Assembly (NCBI GenBank): GCA_002311635.1
Contig: DBZJ01000030.1
Location: forward strand, 12,222-76,221
From: Syntrophaceae bacterium UBA1163
Lineage (GTDB): Bacteria > Desulfobacterota > BSN033 > UBA1163
Direction of reading: 5' to 3'
Length of the DNA stretch: 64,000 bases
A program made the translations under genes and the position numbers. The notes beneath the pieces are model-generated. The model worked only from the letters and a program-made list of their open reading frames with translations. It did no database searches and was not told where the DNA came from. Below are positions 16,422 to 28,110 of the stretch, piece by piece; positions within the stretch are counted from its first letter, which is position 1; the number at the start of each line of letters is the position of its first letter.

Positions 16422-16438
16422 AGCAATTTACGTGCCAA
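16422..16438 (-). promoter_or_regulatory. Sigma-54 (-24/-12) promoter
   Basis: On the minus strand TTGGCAC-GTAAA-TTGCT matches the consensus TGGCAC-N5-TTGCW exactly, with the GG and GC doublets correctly spaced. Transcription would start near 16411, about 25 bases before the aptamer. AT-rich dyads near 16465-16490 could hold enhancer-binding sites. Confidence 0.8.
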
Positions 16439-16551
16439 TAAACTTTTTTCACCATAACCCATCGATTGTTATGATTATTATGAACAGATCGAAGTTTCAT
16501 CAAGCCAAGAAAAGAGACACTTCTTGTCAAACGGGGGAGAATCAATACCAC

Positions 16552-18120
16552 TCAAGGGGTATTGGCGTTCGGCAGGTCTACCGGCAGCGGCTTGTTCTCA
16601 GTTGACTGTGATTGCTTAGGGTCTTTGCGACCGAAGTCTTTGGCTGAGGGCAGGCTAGATGCATCCCAACCGCCGCCCAGGGCCTTGACAAGGAGGACGC
16701 TCGCGGTCATCCGGCGGCTGGCAATGCCAACTGCGGTTACTTCGTCATTCAGCGCAACTGTCTGAGCAATCAAAACGTTGAGATAGCTTACCGTCCCCGC
16801 CTTATACTGGTTCGTGGTAAAATCCACGGATTGCTGTGCCGCTTTCACCGCCTCATCCTGGGCCTTAGCCTCTTCCTCAAGGATGCGCAGCGCTGCCAGG
16901 TTATCTTCCACCTCCTGAAATCCCGTGAGTACGGTCTGACGATAGGATGCCACGGTCCCGTCGTAGGCTGCCCGGGCCGCAGCGGTCTGACCCCGCCTCA
17001 ACCCTCCGTCATACACGGTCTCCGATATCCCAGGCCCAACCGACCAGAAACGGCTTGCCCACGAAAGCATTCTGGATAAATTTGAGCCTTCAAACCCACC
17101 CGATGCGCTCAGCGTAACGGTTGGATAATAGGCAGCCACGGCCACTCCAATCTGCGCATTCGCTGCCGCGACACGGCGCTCGGCACCGGCGATATCAGGT
17201 CTGCGTTCGAGAAGCTCGGACGGCACCCCGACGGGCACGGCGGGAGGAACCGCGGTCAGCGGCCTAAAAGGAATGGAGAACAGGGAGGCGGGTTTGCCGA
17301 CGAGCAATGCGATCGCATGCTCCAACTGTGAGCGCTGTACGCCAACATCGATCGCCTGAGCCTGAGTGGTCTTGAGCTGGGTGTCTGCCTGGAGCACCTC
17401 AGCCCTCGACGCCACGCCACTCGCATACCGGTTTTTTGTCAGTTCGAGGGTCTTTTGGAATGCAACCACCGTCTCGTCCAGAAGGTGCTTCTGCCTGTCC
17501 AGGCCGCGCAGTAAAAAGTAGTCCTGTGCCAGTTCGGCCTGAACGAGCAGGCGGGTCGATTCAAGATCAGCGGCAGTGGCCTGGACGGTCGCCTTGCTGG
17601 CTTCGACGGAGCGACGAACCCTCCCCCAAAGGTCCGGTTCCCACGATGCGTCGCCGATAAGCATGAAGTTAGAGGTGGGGGCCCCGGTTGTTCCTGTCGC
17701 TCCGGTTGTTCCAGTCACTCCGCCCACGTTTGCCAATGCTTGCGACCGTGTATAAGAAACCCCAACCGAGGCTGTCGGAAAGTACGCCGCTCGAGCAACT
17801 ATAACCAGCGCTCGGGCCTGCTGAAACTGTGCTTCCGCCACCTTCAGGCTTTGGTTCGAGATATTAACCTGCTCCTCGAGGGCGTTGAGCTCAGGATCAT
17901 TGTAGATCTCCCACCATGCCCCGCGGGTAAGATGGTCCTTGGGCTGTGCCACTTTCCAACCCTCCATCTCCTTGTAAACTCCCGGTACCTCGGCTGTGGG
18001 CCTGACGTAATTCGGACCCACCGTACAGCCGTTCAGGAGAATAAGCACCCCTGCAAGTATCGTCGGCATCAGCCAATCCAGCCCCGTTGACATACGGCAG
18101 GCCATTCCTATTCGAGCCAT
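16552..18120 (-). CDS. RND efflux outer membrane lipoprotein (NodT/OprM family)
   Basis: The outer-membrane channel of a tripartite efflux pump. From ATG 18120 (GGAGGAGG 7 bases upstream) it is 522 residues. A signal peptide ends in the lipobox LLNGC, followed by the family-typical TVGPNYVRPTAEVP. Two repeated TolC-like halves follow, seen as the coiled-coil segments ALVIVARAAYFPTASVGVSY and ERRVAAANAQIGVAVAAYYP. A longer frame reaches 18204, but its extra N-terminus is not signal-like. It lies 93 bases after the second RND pump gene and completes the operon. Confidence 0.93.
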   Translation of the reverse strand: MARIGMACRMSTGLDWLMPTILAGVLILLNGCTVGPNYVRPTAEVPGVYKEMEGWKVAQPKDHLTRGAWWEIYNDPELNALEEQVNISNQSLKVAEAQFQQARALVIVARAAYFPTASVGVSYTRSQALANVGGVTGTTGATGTTGAPTSNFMLIGDASWEPDLWGRVRRSVEASKATVQATAADLESTRLLVQAELAQDYFLLRGLDRQKHLLDETVVAFQKTLELTKNRYASGVASRAEVLQADTQLKTTQAQAIDVGVQRSQLEHAIALLVGKPASLFSIPFRPLTAVPPAVPVGVPSELLERRPDIAGAERRVAAANAQIGVAVAAYYPTVTLSASGGFEGSNLSRMLSWASRFWSVGPGISETVYDGGLRRGQTAAARAAYDGTVASYRQTVLTGFQEVEDNLAALRILEEEAKAQDEAVKAAQQSVDFTTNQYKAGTVSYLNVLIAQTVALNDEVTAVGIASRRMTASVLLVKALGGGWDASSLPSAKDFGRKDPKQSQSTENKPLPVDLPNANTP

Positions 18121-18213
18121 CGATCTTCCTCCTCCGACTTCTATCCGTCGATTGTCCTGTATTTGTTCCATGGATAGCCTCATTCGATCTGTCATCGCAG
18201 TCACTTCAACGCC

Positions 18214-21200
18214 TCACGGATCCAATCGCACCGGCATCCCTTTATGCGCTCCTCGTTTACCTTTGAGCCAAAGCCTCAAACGATCGAGGTAGAGATAAAT
18301 CACCGGCGTGGTATAGAGAGTGAGCATCTGGCTGAAAATGAGACCTCCAGCGATAGAGATGCCGAGCGGTCGGCGAAACTCGGAACCCACCCCACCGCCC
18401 AGCGCCAGTGGAAGCGCCCCGAGCAGTGCCGCCATGGTTGTCATCATGATCGGCCGGAATCGCAGCAGACAGGCCTCGTAGATTGCGTCAACAGGGCTCT
18501 TGCCCTCCTTACGCTCAGCCTCCAAAGCAAAATCGACCATCATGATACCGTTCTTCTTCACGATACCAATCAAAAGAATGATGCCGATCACAGCAATGAC
18601 GGTGAGATCTGTGCGACTGATCAAGAGTGCGAGCACTGCTCCCACACCTGCCGATGGCAGCGTGGACAGAATGGTGATCGGGTGGACGTAGCTCTCATAG
18701 AGGACCCCCAGCACGATATAAACCGTCACGAGGGCTGCCAGGATCAAAAGCGGTTCGCTGGCCAGCGATGCCTGGAAGGCCTGGGCCGTGCCTGCGAAGC
18801 TTGACCGGATACTTGAGGGCAGCTCCATCTCCTGCGTAGCCGTCTGAATTGACGTTACAGCATCCCCGAGCGCGACTCCTGGCAGTAAATTGAACGAGAT
18901 CGTCACCGACGGAAACTGACTCTGGTGATTCACTGCGAGTGACGTCGAAGTCCGTTCGAAACGAGCGAATGCGCTAAGCGGGACCATGGCCCCGGCGGGA
19001 GATCTCACGTAAATGTCCCTCAACGTTTCGGGGCGTTGCCAAAACTTCGGCTCAACCTCCATGACCACATGGTACTGGTTTAAGAGCGTGTAAGTGATCA
19101 ACACCTGCCGCTGGCCGAAGGCGTCGTACAAGGTGTCATCAATGAGCTGCGGCGTGACACCCAGCCGAGAGGCAGTACTGCGGTCGATCACTACCGAGGT
19201 TTGAAGTCCTTTATCCTGTTGATCGCTGCTCACATCGACGAGTTCACGCAATTTGCGCATCCGCTGAAGCACACGCGGACCCCATTTGTTGAGCTCTGTC
19301 AGGTTGTCTCCCTGAAGTGTGTATTGATATAAGGCAGCGCCTATCCTCCCTCCGATGCGCAAATCCTGAACTGACAGAAAATAGGTCGGGGCGCCAGGTA
19401 CCTGGGCGAGCTTTTTGCGCAGCCGGGCGATCACCTCCCCTGCACTGGCCTTCCGGTGCTCAAATGACTTTAGCGAAATGAACATTCGTCCGATATTCGT
19501 ACCGGTGCCTGCACCCGTGTAGGCCGTTACGTAGTCGACATCAGGATCGCTCCTAATAATGTCCACCACTTCCGTAAACTTACCTTTCATGGCCTGAAAC
19601 GATATATCCTGCTCCGCCTGAATGGTAGCGCTTAGGCGTCCGGTGTCTTGCTCCGGGAAAAAGCCTTTCGGAATGACGATGAAGAGACCCACATTGACCC
19701 CTACCGTGACGAGTGTCAGGGTGAGCATAAACCGAGAGTGGCTCAGCGCCCAGCGGAGAGTGACATCATACAGGTGACGCATCCCGTTGAAAATCCGCTC
19801 ACTCGCTTTATACAGCGGCCCGTGTCCTCCCATTTTCTCAGGCTTAAGGAACTTGGCGCACATCATAGGGGTTGTCGTGAGCGACAAAATGAGCGAAATA
19901 GCCACTGCCGCAGAAAGTGTCATGGCAAACTCGTGAAACAAACGGCCTACCATCCCGCCCATCAAAAGGATGGGGAGGAAAACTGCAACCAGCGAGGCGC
20001 TCATCGAGAGGACGGTGAAGGCGATCTCCCGTGACCCCATTAAGGCCGCCTCTTCCGGAGGTATCCCCTTCTCCCTGTATCGCGTGATGTTCTCAAGAAC
20101 GACAATAGCGTCGTCAACGACAAACCCCGTCGCGATGGTGAGGGCCATCAGGGATAGGTTATCCAGGCTGTAGCCAAAGAGGTACAACACGCCGAAGGTG
20201 CCGACGAGAGAGACCACAACCGCCACGCCGGGGATAACGGTGGAGCGGACATTTCTCAGAAAGACAAAGACCACCAGAATGACAAGGCAGGCTGAGATGA
20301 CGAGCGTCAGCTCGACGTCATGCAGGGAACCACGAATTGGGGGCGTCCGGTCTAAAACAATCGAAAGCTTGACGCCACCGGGCATGGCTGCCTCCAACTG
20401 TGGGAGCAAGCTCCGAACGCGGTCGACCGTATCAATGATATTTGCAGCGGGCTGACGAAAGACGATCACGATCACGGTTGGACTTCCGTTGACCAGCCCT
20501 GCGACGCGCAGATCCTCCACTGAATTCTCTACGTCGGCAACATCTAGCAGACGCACCGGCGCCCCAGCCCTGTAGGCCACGATCACGGGCTGGTACTGCT
20601 CAGCAACATGGAGCTGGTCGTCGGTCTGGATCTCCCAGGTTTTCTTTTCGTCCGCCAACTGTCCTTTCGGACGGTTGATGTTGGTGCTGGTCAGAACACC
20701 CCGGACGTCCTCGAGGCTGATCCCGTATTTGCTCAATGCCGTGGGGTTCAGGTCCACGCGGACCGCAGGAAGCGCGCCGCCGCCAACGAATACCTGGCCG
20801 ACCCCCTCTACCTGGGATAATTTTTGTTGAAGGATGGTGGAAGCTGCATCGTACATCTGCGCCACACCTATCGTGTCGGATGTGAGGGCTATGACGAGAA
20901 CGGGCGCATCCGCCGGGTTGACTTTGCGGTAGGTTGGCTGGCTCGGGAGAGTCGGCGGCAAGTAGCCTCTCGCCGCATTGATCGCCGCCTGGACATCGCG
21001 TGCGGCCCCATCGATATTGCGATCTAAATCAAACTGCAGAACGATGCTCGTTGAGCCGCGGGAACTGGTGGACGTCATCTCAGTCACGCCGGCGATCAAT
21101 CCAAACTGGCGTTCAAGTGGGACCGCGACCGATGTTGCCATGGTCTCGGGGTCCGCTCCGGGCAGACTCGCCGATACCTGGATCGTCGGAAAGTCTACGC

Positions 21201-21315
21201 GAGGAAGGGGCGACACAGGGAGCAGACGAAAGGAAATCGCCCCGGCGAGCGCCAATGCTATCGTCAGGAGAGTCGTCGCAACAGGCCTGTGGATGAAGGT
21301 CGCCGAGATATTCAT
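18214..21315 (-). CDS. RND multidrug efflux permease, MdtC-like
   Basis: A 1033-residue proton-driven RND pump of the HAE-1/MdtBC type. The N-terminus [26 protein letters not shown] is diagnostic, as are the two large periplasmic domains and 12 membrane helices. TM4 carries the proton-relay Asp pair in [14 protein letters not shown]. The C-terminal half has [26 protein letters not shown] and [16 protein letters not shown]. It is about as long as its neighbour at 21312-24428 and closely similar, as expected for MdtB/MdtC heteromeric pumps. Its start overlaps the upstream stop by four bases (ATGA). Confidence 0.95.
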   Translation of the reverse strand: MNISATFIHRPVATTLLTIALALAGAISFRLLPVSPLPRVDFPTIQVSASLPGADPETMATSVAVPLERQFGLIAGVTEMTSTSSRGSTSIVLQFDLDRNIDGAARDVQAAINAARGYLPPTLPSQPTYRKVNPADAPVLVIALTSDTIGVAQMYDAASTILQQKLSQVEGVGQVFVGGGALPAVRVDLNPTALSKYGISLEDVRGVLTSTNINRPKGQLADEKKTWEIQTDDQLHVAEQYQPVIVAYRAGAPVRLLDVADVENSVEDLRVAGLVNGSPTVIVIVFRQPAANIIDTVDRVRSLLPQLEAAMPGGVKLSIVLDRTPPIRGSLHDVELTLVISACLVILVVFVFLRNVRSTVIPGVAVVVSLVGTFGVLYLFGYSLDNLSLMALTIATGFVVDDAIVVLENITRYREKGIPPEEAALMGSREIAFTVLSMSASLVAVFLPILLMGGMVGRLFHEFAMTLSAAVAISLILSLTTTPMMCAKFLKPEKMGGHGPLYKASERIFNGMRHLYDVTLRWALSHSRFMLTLTLVTVGVNVGLFIVIPKGFFPEQDTGRLSATIQAEQDISFQAMKGKFTEVVDIIRSDPDVDYVTAYTGAGTGTNIGRMFISLKSFEHRKASAGEVIARLRKKLAQVPGAPTYFLSVQDLRIGGRIGAALYQYTLQGDNLTELNKWGPRVLQRMRKLRELVDVSSDQQDKGLQTSVVIDRSTASRLGVTPQLIDDTLYDAFGQRQVLITYTLLNQYHVVMEVEPKFWQRPETLRDIYVRSPAGAMVPLSAFARFERTSTSLAVNHQSQFPSVTISFNLLPGVALGDAVTSIQTATQEMELPSSIRSSFAGTAQAFQASLASEPLLILAALVTVYIVLGVLYESYVHPITILSTLPSAGVGAVLALLISRTDLTVIAVIGIILLIGIVKKNGIMMVDFALEAERKEGKSPVDAIYEACLLRFRPIMMTTMAALLGALPLALGGGVGSEFRRPLGISIAGGLIFSQMLTLYTTPVIYLYLDRLRLWLKGKRGAHKGMPVRLDP

Positions 21316-24300
21316 GACAAGCTCGTGGGGTTCTCGGGGGTGTTCGTATTTCCAGAACGACCGCCACGTATACGTCGCGCCAGTCGATCGAACGCCAGAT
21401 AGATGACCGGCGTGGTGTAAAGCGTGAGCATCTGGCTGATAATGAGGCCACCGACAATGGAGATGCCAAGCGGCCGGCGAAGCTCGGAACCCACTCCTCC
21501 GCCCAGCGCTAAAGGGAGCGCCCCGAGCAGTGCCGCCATCGTCGTCATCATGATCGGCCGGAATCGTAGGAGACTGGCCTGGTAGATTGCGTCGACAGGG
21601 CTTTTGCCCTCTTTGCGCTCAGCATCCAAGGCAAAATCGACGATCATGATGCCGTTCTTCTTCACGATGCCGATCAAAAGAATGATGCCGATCACGGCAA
21701 TGACGGAGAGCTCTGTGCGAAAGACTAAAAGGGCGAGCACCGCTCCCACACCTGCCGAGGGAAGTGTGGACAGGATGGTGATCGGGTGGATGTAGCTCTC
21801 ATAGAGTACCCCAAGCACAATGTAAACCGTCACGAGGGCGGCCAGAATTAAAAGCGGTTCGCTGCTCAGCGAGGCCTGGAAGGCCTGGGCTGTACCTTGG
21901 AAGCTGCCCTGGATACTTGCGGGCAACCCAATCTGCTGCGTGGCAGACTCGACTGCCTTGACTGCCTCTCCAAGTGATACCCCGGAGGCCAGGTTGAAGG
22001 AGACCGTCACCGAAGGAAACTGACCTTGACGGCTGATGAGGAGCGGTCCCGTCGTTTCTGCGGCCTTGACAATCGCAGCCAGCGGCACTTGACCACCCGC
22101 TGTACTCCGTAAATAGATCGTCTGCAATGAATCGGGGCGTTGTTGAAAGTCAGGCTTGACAGCCAGGACAACACGGTATTGGTTCAACTGCGTGAACATC
22201 GTGGACACCTGACGTTGGCCAAAGGCGTCATAGAGGATGTCATCAATAAGTTGAGGGGTGATGCCCAGCCGAAAGGCAGTGCTTCGGTCCATATCGACGG
22301 ACACGCGCAGCCCTTTGTTCTGTTGGTCGCTACTCACGTCGCGAAGCTCAGGCCGTGTACGCAGCTTCTCGACCAGTCTGGGAGCAAAGCTGTTCAGCTC
22401 ATCGATGTCAGGATCCTCCAGCGCATAGTTGTATTGGGTCCTGCTGACCCGAGTGTCGACGGTAAGATCCTGCACCGGCTGCATATACAGCGTAATCCCC
22501 TCGACCTTTGCCAGTTCCCGCTGAAGTCGCTGGATGATCTCGCTGGCGCTCACTTTCCGCTCCTCCAGGGGTTTCAGGTTGATGAGGATGCGCCCGCTGT
22601 TGAGAGTGGCGTTGGTTCCATCTACGCCGATGAAAGAAGAGAGGCTTTCCACTGCCGGGTCTTTCAGGATCGCGCGGGCGAGGGACTGTTGTTCTTTCGC
22701 CATCCCCAGAAACGAGATCGACTGGGGCGCTTCCGAAATACCCAAAATGGCTCCCGTATCCTGGACGGGGAAAAAGCCTTTTGGCACGATGATGTATAAC
22801 AACACGGTGAGGACCAGGGTGGCCACAGCCACCAGGAGCGTTGCCGTCTGATGCCCCAGCACCCATCGCAGCGTCTTCCCGTAGGATTGGATGACCCTGT
22901 CGAAGACCCGCTGGGATCCACGGAAGAACTTTCCCTGTCGCTCCTCCGGCGTGTGTTTCAAGATCCTCGCACACATCATCGGCGTTAGCGTGAGCGATAC
23001 AACCGCCGAGATGAGGATGGTGACACCGAGCGTGACAGCAAACTCCCGGAACAACCGTCCCACGACCTCACCCATGAAGAGGAGCGGAATGAGTACGGCG
23101 ATGAGCGAAACGGTCAAAGATAGGATGGTAAAGCCTATCTGTTTGGAGCCTTTGAGGGCTGCCTCAAGCGGGGAATCCCCCTGCTCGACGTACCTGGCGA
23201 TATTCTCGATCATGACGATGGCATCATCCACGACGAAGCCCGTCGAAATCGTAAGGGCCATCAGCGACAGGTTGTTGAGACTGAACCCTAACAGGTACAT
23301 CACGCCAAAAGTGCCGACCAGGGACAAAGGCACCGCCACGCTGGGAATGACCGTTGCAGCCATGCTGCGAAGAAACAGAAACATGACCAGCACGACTAAA
23401 GCAACAGCGAGCATCAACTCGAACTGTACGTCTCTGACTGAGGCGCGGATGGTCGTGGTGCGGTCGGTCAACACCGAGACCTTCACGGAGGGAGGCAAAG
23501 AGCTTTGTAGCTGCGGCAAAAGCATCTTGATCCGATCAACGACCGCAATGACGTTAGCGCCTGGTTGTCGCAGGATGTTGACAATCACCGCAGGAGTGTT
23601 GTTCATCCAGGCTGCCTGCTTCACGTTCTCGACATCGTCGATCGCCTCGGCGACATCGGACAGCCGCACCGGCGCACCGTTACGATAGGCGACGACCAGC
23701 GGCCGATACTCAGCGCCCGAAAAGAGCTGATCGTTCGCATCAATATTGTAGGACTGGCGCGGACCGTCAAAACTGCCTTTGGCTTGATTGACGTTGGCAG
23801 CTGAGATAACGCCTCGCAGGTCTTCGAGGGTCAGGCCATAGGCAGCCAGGGCTGTCGGATTGGCGTGAATCCGCACGGCAGGCCTCTGACCGCCGCTGAT
23901 GCTGACAAGCCCCACACCCGGAAGCTGCGAGATCTTTTGCGCAAACCGCGTGTCCGCCAGATCTTCCACTTGGAAAAGTGGTAACGTGTCTGAAGTCAAT
24001 GCCAAGGTCAGGATCGGCGCGTCAGCCGGGTTTACTTTGCTGTAAACGGGTGGGGTTGGAAGATCTGTTGGCAGAAACGTGAAGGCCGCATTGATGGCGG
24101 CCTGTACCTCCTGCTCGGCCACGTCAAGGCTGAGGTCCAAACTGAATTGGAGTGTAATGATCGAGCTCCCGCTGGAGCTATTTGAAGTCATCTGTGTCAG
24201 ACCGGGCATCTGACCGAACTGGCGCTCCAGCGGAGCCGTCACGGAGGAAGCCATGACTTCGGGACTGGCACCCGGAAAGAACGTGCGTACCTGGATAGTC

Positions 24301-24428
24301 GGGTAATCCACGGTCGGCAAGGCAGATACCGCTAACTCGCGGTATGCGACAAAGCCTGCCAGAATGATAGCAGCCATCAGCAAGGTGGTTGCGACCGGAC
24401 GCAAGATGAAGATACGAGAAATATTCAT
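21312..24428 (-). CDS. RND multidrug efflux permease, MdtB-like
   Basis: A 1038-residue RND pump, first of the tandem pair. It starts [20 protein letters not shown] and shows [17 protein letters not shown] (TM4 Asp pair), [20 protein letters not shown] and [20 protein letters not shown]. The two pumps share most of their C-terminal halves nearly word for word at protein level, consistent with an old tandem duplication kept for a heteromultimer. The start overlaps the adaptor stop as TGATG (one shared base), implying translational coupling. Confidence 0.95.
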   Translation of the reverse strand: MNISRIFILRPVATTLLMAAIILAGFVAYRELAVSALPTVDYPTIQVRTFFPGASPEVMASSVTAPLERQFGQMPGLTQMTSNSSSGSSIITLQFSLDLSLDVAEQEVQAAINAAFTFLPTDLPTPPVYSKVNPADAPILTLALTSDTLPLFQVEDLADTRFAQKISQLPGVGLVSISGGQRPAVRIHANPTALAAYGLTLEDLRGVISAANVNQAKGSFDGPRQSYNIDANDQLFSGAEYRPLVVAYRNGAPVRLSDVAEAIDDVENVKQAAWMNNTPAVIVNILRQPGANVIAVVDRIKMLLPQLQSSLPPSVKVSVLTDRTTTIRASVRDVQFELMLAVALVVLVMFLFLRSMAATVIPSVAVPLSLVGTFGVMYLLGFSLNNLSLMALTISTGFVVDDAIVMIENIARYVEQGDSPLEAALKGSKQIGFTILSLTVSLIAVLIPLLFMGEVVGRLFREFAVTLGVTILISAVVSLTLTPMMCARILKHTPEERQGKFFRGSQRVFDRVIQSYGKTLRWVLGHQTATLLVAVATLVLTVLLYIIVPKGFFPVQDTGAILGISEAPQSISFLGMAKEQQSLARAILKDPAVESLSSFIGVDGTNATLNSGRILINLKPLEERKVSASEIIQRLQRELAKVEGITLYMQPVQDLTVDTRVSRTQYNYALEDPDIDELNSFAPRLVEKLRTRPELRDVSSDQQNKGLRVSVDMDRSTAFRLGITPQLIDDILYDAFGQRQVSTMFTQLNQYRVVLAVKPDFQQRPDSLQTIYLRSTAGGQVPLAAIVKAAETTGPLLISRQGQFPSVTVSFNLASGVSLGEAVKAVESATQQIGLPASIQGSFQGTAQAFQASLSSEPLLILAALVTVYIVLGVLYESYIHPITILSTLPSAGVGAVLALLVFRTELSVIAVIGIILLIGIVKKNGIMIVDFALDAERKEGKSPVDAIYQASLLRFRPIMMTTMAALLGALPLALGGGVGSELRRPLGISIVGGLIISQMLTLYTTPVIYLAFDRLARRIRGGRSGNTNTPENPTSLS

Positions 24429-25663
24429 CAGTAGCCCCTTTGCGTGGTGCCATCATTTTGCGCAGTGCCGCCGCTTTGAGCTTTTAACTCCACCCGGGTA
24501 CCTTCCCTCAGCCTATCCTGACCGTCTATCACGACAAGCTCACCAGGTGAGAGCCCTGTCTTGACGGACGCTTCGTCTCCCTGGATTTCAGCAACAGTGA
24601 TCGGTCGAACCGTAACTGTTCGGTCAGCCTTCACCACGTAGACGAAGGTGCCCTGGGGACCCCGTTGAAGAGCCGGTGATGGTACGACGGTAGCTTCACG
24701 CCTGACGTCCACGAGCAGGCGGGCGTTGACAAACTGATTGGGAAATAGCTCATTCTTTTCGTTTGGGAAGATCGCCTTAAGGCGCACCGTCCCTGTGGTT
24801 GGATCGATCTGATTGTCGACCGTCAGAAGAGATCCTACGGCAAGTCTTTGCCTCATCTCGCGATCATACGCCTCGACGGGCAGACGCTCTCCTGTTTTGA
24901 GTTTGGCGAGCACCTGCGAGAGGCTATCTTCGGGAATGGGAAAGATGATCGTAATGGGCTGAAGCTGCGTGATCACCACCAGCCCGTTGGCATCAGTCAC
25001 ATGGACGATGTTACCTGGATCGACGAGGCGCAAGCCGATGCGGCCGCTGATCGGTGCGGTGATCTGGCAGTAGACAAGGTTTAGCTTGGCGCTGTCGATC
25101 TGCCCCTGATCGTTCTTGACCGTTCCTTCCAGCTGGCGGACCAGCGCCTCTTGGGTGTCCAATTGCTGCTTTGCAACCGAATCCTGCTCCCATAGCACCC
25201 GAAACCGCTCCAGGTCCAGTTGAGCATTCTTGAGCTGGGCCACGTCGCGGGCCATCTGCCCCTCAGCCTGGGTCAACTGCACCTCGAAGGGCCGTGGATC
25301 GATTTTGGCCAAAAGCTCCCCGCTGCTCACGATTTGGCCCTCTCGGTAAAGGACTTCCATGAGCTCTCCGTCAACACGAGTCCTCACGATGATGGTATTG
25401 AGTGGAGTGGCTGAGCCCAGTCCGGTGATATACACATTAAAGCCGGTCTTCTTGGCTTCCACTGCCACCACTGGTACCATCGGTGTGACAGAGCCTTGTT
25501 TTTGTTTGGCGGCGCGGGATTGTGCTTTTGCGAAGAGGAGATAAACCCCAACGCCTATCAGACAGAGCACCAGCAACACAATCCACCAGTGCCTGAACAA
25601 CCAACCAGCACGAGTCCCCTTTGACATGTCCTTCTTCTTATTAGCTTCTGGCGTGAACGTCAT
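24428..25663 (-). CDS. RND periplasmic adaptor (MdtA-like, membrane fusion protein)
   Basis: A 411-residue HlyD-type adaptor linking pump and outer-membrane channel. A single membrane anchor ([19 protein letters not shown]) follows a short basic N-terminus. Lipoyl half-motifs [24 protein letters not shown] and [18 protein letters not shown] flank a coiled-coil hairpin (about residues 120-190), then beta-barrel ([15 protein letters not shown]) and membrane-proximal domains. GAGGT is 8 bases upstream of ATG 25663. It is the first gene of the operon adaptor-pump-pump-lipoprotein; no two-component regulator is next to it. Confidence 0.95.
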   Translation of the reverse strand: MTFTPEANKKKDMSKGTRAGWLFRHWWIVLLVLCLIGVGVYLLFAKAQSRAAKQKQGSVTPMVPVVAVEAKKTGFNVYITGLGSATPLNTIIVRTRVDGELMEVLYREGQIVSSGELLAKIDPRPFEVQLTQAEGQMARDVAQLKNAQLDLERFRVLWEQDSVAKQQLDTQEALVRQLEGTVKNDQGQIDSAKLNLVYCQITAPISGRIGLRLVDPGNIVHVTDANGLVVITQLQPITIIFPIPEDSLSQVLAKLKTGERLPVEAYDREMRQRLAVGSLLTVDNQIDPTTGTVRLKAIFPNEKNELFPNQFVNARLLVDVRREATVVPSPALQRGPQGTFVYVVKADRTVTVRPITVAEIQGDEASVKTGLSPGELVVIDGQDRLREGTRVELKAQSGGTAQNDGTTQRGY

Positions 25664-25790
25664 AGTGATACCTCACAGAGAATAATCCTCATGCTTTCTG
25701 GCGATCCTGCATCCCGATCGCGTGCGTTATCCTCGTCACAAGCTTAAGCAATTTCCACACGTTATGCTTGTGTCCAGTTTTTAAGAGAGC

Positions 25791-25820
25791 ATTATAACTC
25801 GCCGATTTTGTCTTAATCAA
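25791..25820 (-). promoter_or_regulatory. Promoter of the RND efflux operon
   Basis: On the minus strand TTGATT (complement of 25815-25820) and TATAAT (complement of 25791-25796) are spaced by 18 bases, about 130 bases before the adaptor start. Confidence 0.6.
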
Positions 25821-26367
25821 GCGTCATGTTTTAGAGTAATAATTCTGAACAAAAAATCTATCGGCGGCAGCCGATATTTTTCATATAAAAATGTTGTATT
25901 TACTGAAGGTTTCCTCCTTAACTTAATAAGTGCCTACTCCCCCTGACCACGTCCGAAAATCGGGGCTAAAGGATTCTTCAGCAGTTTGGATGGACCTTAG
26001 GCTTTCAAACACGAAACCCCATTTAATCGTTCCAGCTTCATATGCTGCATGGTGGAGGAAGGTTCAAAGTCACGTCGCCAGGAAGAAGCATTGGGGAGTG
26101 CTTTCGACGAGATGCATGGCGGCAAAGTATCACCCGTACGTCTCTTGTTCCTTCAGTGCAACATCCAGTGCAACATCTCTGCGTGTTTTATCAAATGCTA
26201 TAAATGGTGTACAAGAACCTTAGACGTTTTATTCAGGTTTTTATTCAACATTCTTCACACTTCTTCCTTTACCTTGATCTGATTTTTGAATCGCGGCTAA
26301 ACCCCCTTTAAATGATCGACACCCTCTTTGAGAGATTGTTCATCGAGTGAACTTTGAGATTTCGATT
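25821..26367. other. Intergenic region with a 12-bp tandem repeat, no supported gene
   Basis: The stretch between the efflux operon and the TolC-type gene has a 97-codon plus-strand frame (25930-26223) without a ribosome binding site or recognisable motif. A perfect tandem pair CAGTGCAACATC lies at 26154-26165 and 26166-26177. The GC level falls at both ends. It may hold remnants of an old gene, but I could not identify one. Confidence 0.4.
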
Positions 26368-27732
26368 TCACGATTGCGGATACATTCTTCCCATAGCCCG
26401 TTCCAGTTGGGCCTGGGCGATGTTGAAATCGCTTAGCGCGCTATAATAATTGGTCCTTGCCTGGGTTAAGAAAGTCACGGCGATGATCACATCAGTTTGT
26501 GTCGCCACCTGGTATTTATACCTTTCCTCAAACATCCTTAAATTCTCCTCGGCCTGCGCGATGGCCGTCTCCGCAGTCCTGATATTCTTTTCAGCCAACA
26601 GCATGTTCAGATAGGCATCTCTCACTTCTAATGTGATCGAATCGATCAGCTGATTTTTTGAATCCTCAGCCTGGGTGACCTTCACCTTGCTCTCACCCAC
26701 TTTGAAAGCAGTGTTTCCCCAATTCCACAGGGTAAACGTGGCTGAGGCTTGGATGGACCACATGTTGTCGAGTTTCAAGTCTTTTTGCAGCGTCCACATA
26801 TCAGAAGAGCGGCTATAGTTTCCCGCAAGGCTGATCGTCGGGAAGAACCCGCTTCTGGCAACCTTCACATTCTCCCTCGTCTGATCGACATTGATCTGGG
26901 CGGCCTTTATCTCCGGCCTCAGCCGGAGTGCTTCTTCAAGGGACTGCTCGTACGAGAGAGGAATGGTCTTGTATGCGAGGATATCGACCACCTCAAAGGG
27001 GGTTGTGATTTCCCTCCTCAGCAACGTATTAAATGAAGCCTTGGCAGTCGATACATCATTCGCCGCCTTAGCCATAGACTGCCTGGCATTGGCCAAACTC
27101 ACCTCCGCCTGCAGAACGTCATTCATCGAAACTTTTTCGGCATCGAAGAAAGCTTTTGTCACCTTGAGTTGGGCCTCGAATTGTTTCACCTGTTGTTCGG
27201 CTACATCGAGGTATTTCTCGGCCCTTAAGATGGTAAAGTACCCCACCCTGACTTGAAGAATCAAGTCTCGCCTTGCGGTCTCCACACTCGCCTTTGAGAG
27301 ATTTACTCCTAACTTCGCCGAACGATAGTTGGCCAGGTTCAACCCGCCGGTGAAAACGGGTTGACTGACGTTGGTACTAAAACTGTAAACATCCCTGCTT
27401 GTAACGGTGTTTATCCCTGGGAAGGTGATCGGCAGGACAATCGGTGTGGGTACTACAAAGGCAGGTGCGTTGTATCGTCCCAAGGTGTATTGGCCCGTCC
27501 AGGAGGGAAGAAATTTGGTGATCGCCTCCTTGTACCTGTATTCCGAGCCCGCAACCTCTTCCACAGCAGAATGAATCGCCAAGTTCCGCTCCATGGCGAT
27601 TTTTATGCTTCCCTCCAATGTGAGCGGTTCTTGAGGCTCTTGCGCGAGCACCCCGCTGCCGTAGAGGAGAAAAAACACCACGAATCCAATTGGCCTTAAA
27701 ACGAACTCAACGAAATATTTCACTCTCCTCAT
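26368..27732 (-). CDS. TolC-family outer membrane efflux protein
   Basis: A 454-residue TolC-type channel with a classical signal peptide (RPIGFVVFFLLYGSGVLA|QEP) and no lipobox. Two OEP repeats are seen: LTLEGSIKIAMERNLAI...LNLANYRSAKLGVNLSKASVETARRDL and LEEALRLRPEIKAAQINVDQTRENVKVARSGFFPTISL. It ends LERAMGRMYP. AGGAGGAGGT precedes ATG 27732. It is a second outer-membrane channel in the neighbourhood, distinct from the NodT-type lipoprotein, and may serve the RND pump or a separate type I or MFS exporter; its own unit ends before the RND promoter. Confidence 0.93.
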   Translation of the reverse strand: MRRVKYFVEFVLRPIGFVVFFLLYGSGVLAQEPQEPLTLEGSIKIAMERNLAIHSAVEEVAGSEYRYKEAITKFLPSWTGQYTLGRYNAPAFVVPTPIVLPITFPGINTVTSRDVYSFSTNVSQPVFTGGLNLANYRSAKLGVNLSKASVETARRDLILQVRVGYFTILRAEKYLDVAEQQVKQFEAQLKVTKAFFDAEKVSMNDVLQAEVSLANARQSMAKAANDVSTAKASFNTLLRREITTPFEVVDILAYKTIPLSYEQSLEEALRLRPEIKAAQINVDQTRENVKVARSGFFPTISLAGNYSRSSDMWTLQKDLKLDNMWSIQASATFTLWNWGNTAFKVGESKVKVTQAEDSKNQLIDSITLEVRDAYLNMLLAEKNIRTAETAIAQAEENLRMFEERYKYQVATQTDVIIAVTFLTQARTNYYSALSDFNIAQAQLERAMGRMYPQS

Positions 27733-28080
27733 TCCACCTCCTCCTTTCTATTTGTTTCACTACCTGGAAAGATTTCTAAAAGAATCTCTTCACAACATGC
27801 CCAGCGTTCCCTTTCTTTCCGGGCTACCTTGGGACCGTCCTCCGTACTGCCTTTACCACTATTTACTGTAAAAAAAACCTTGTCAACCCAATTTTATTTC
27901 TGGATCTTGGGTCTTTATGCGAGGCCAAGGAATAGGTGAGAATAATCAAGTCCAAGCAGTGGTGCCGGAAAGTGTCCCCCTTTTTCGACAAGCAAGATTT
28001 TTGGAAAAATGAGATTTTTTACGAAGGATAACCGATGACTTTTCATGTCGAAGAAAAATACAAACTATGCTACTATTTCA
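27733..28080. other. Intergenic region upstream of tolC-type and lipoprotein genes
   Basis: A divergent gap with no supported gene. It is AT-rich toward 28,000-28,080. I see no convincing promoter pair, riboswitch or repeat. Confidence 0.4.
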
Positions 28081-28110
28081 AAAAAATGAATAAGAAGGAG
28101 GCTTATAATT

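Noticed and set aside
25930-26223. A 97-codon plus-strand frame between the efflux operon and the TolC-type gene
   Set aside because: No ribosome binding site, no motif and a Trp/His/Cys-rich unlikely composition; listed only as part of an intergenic note.
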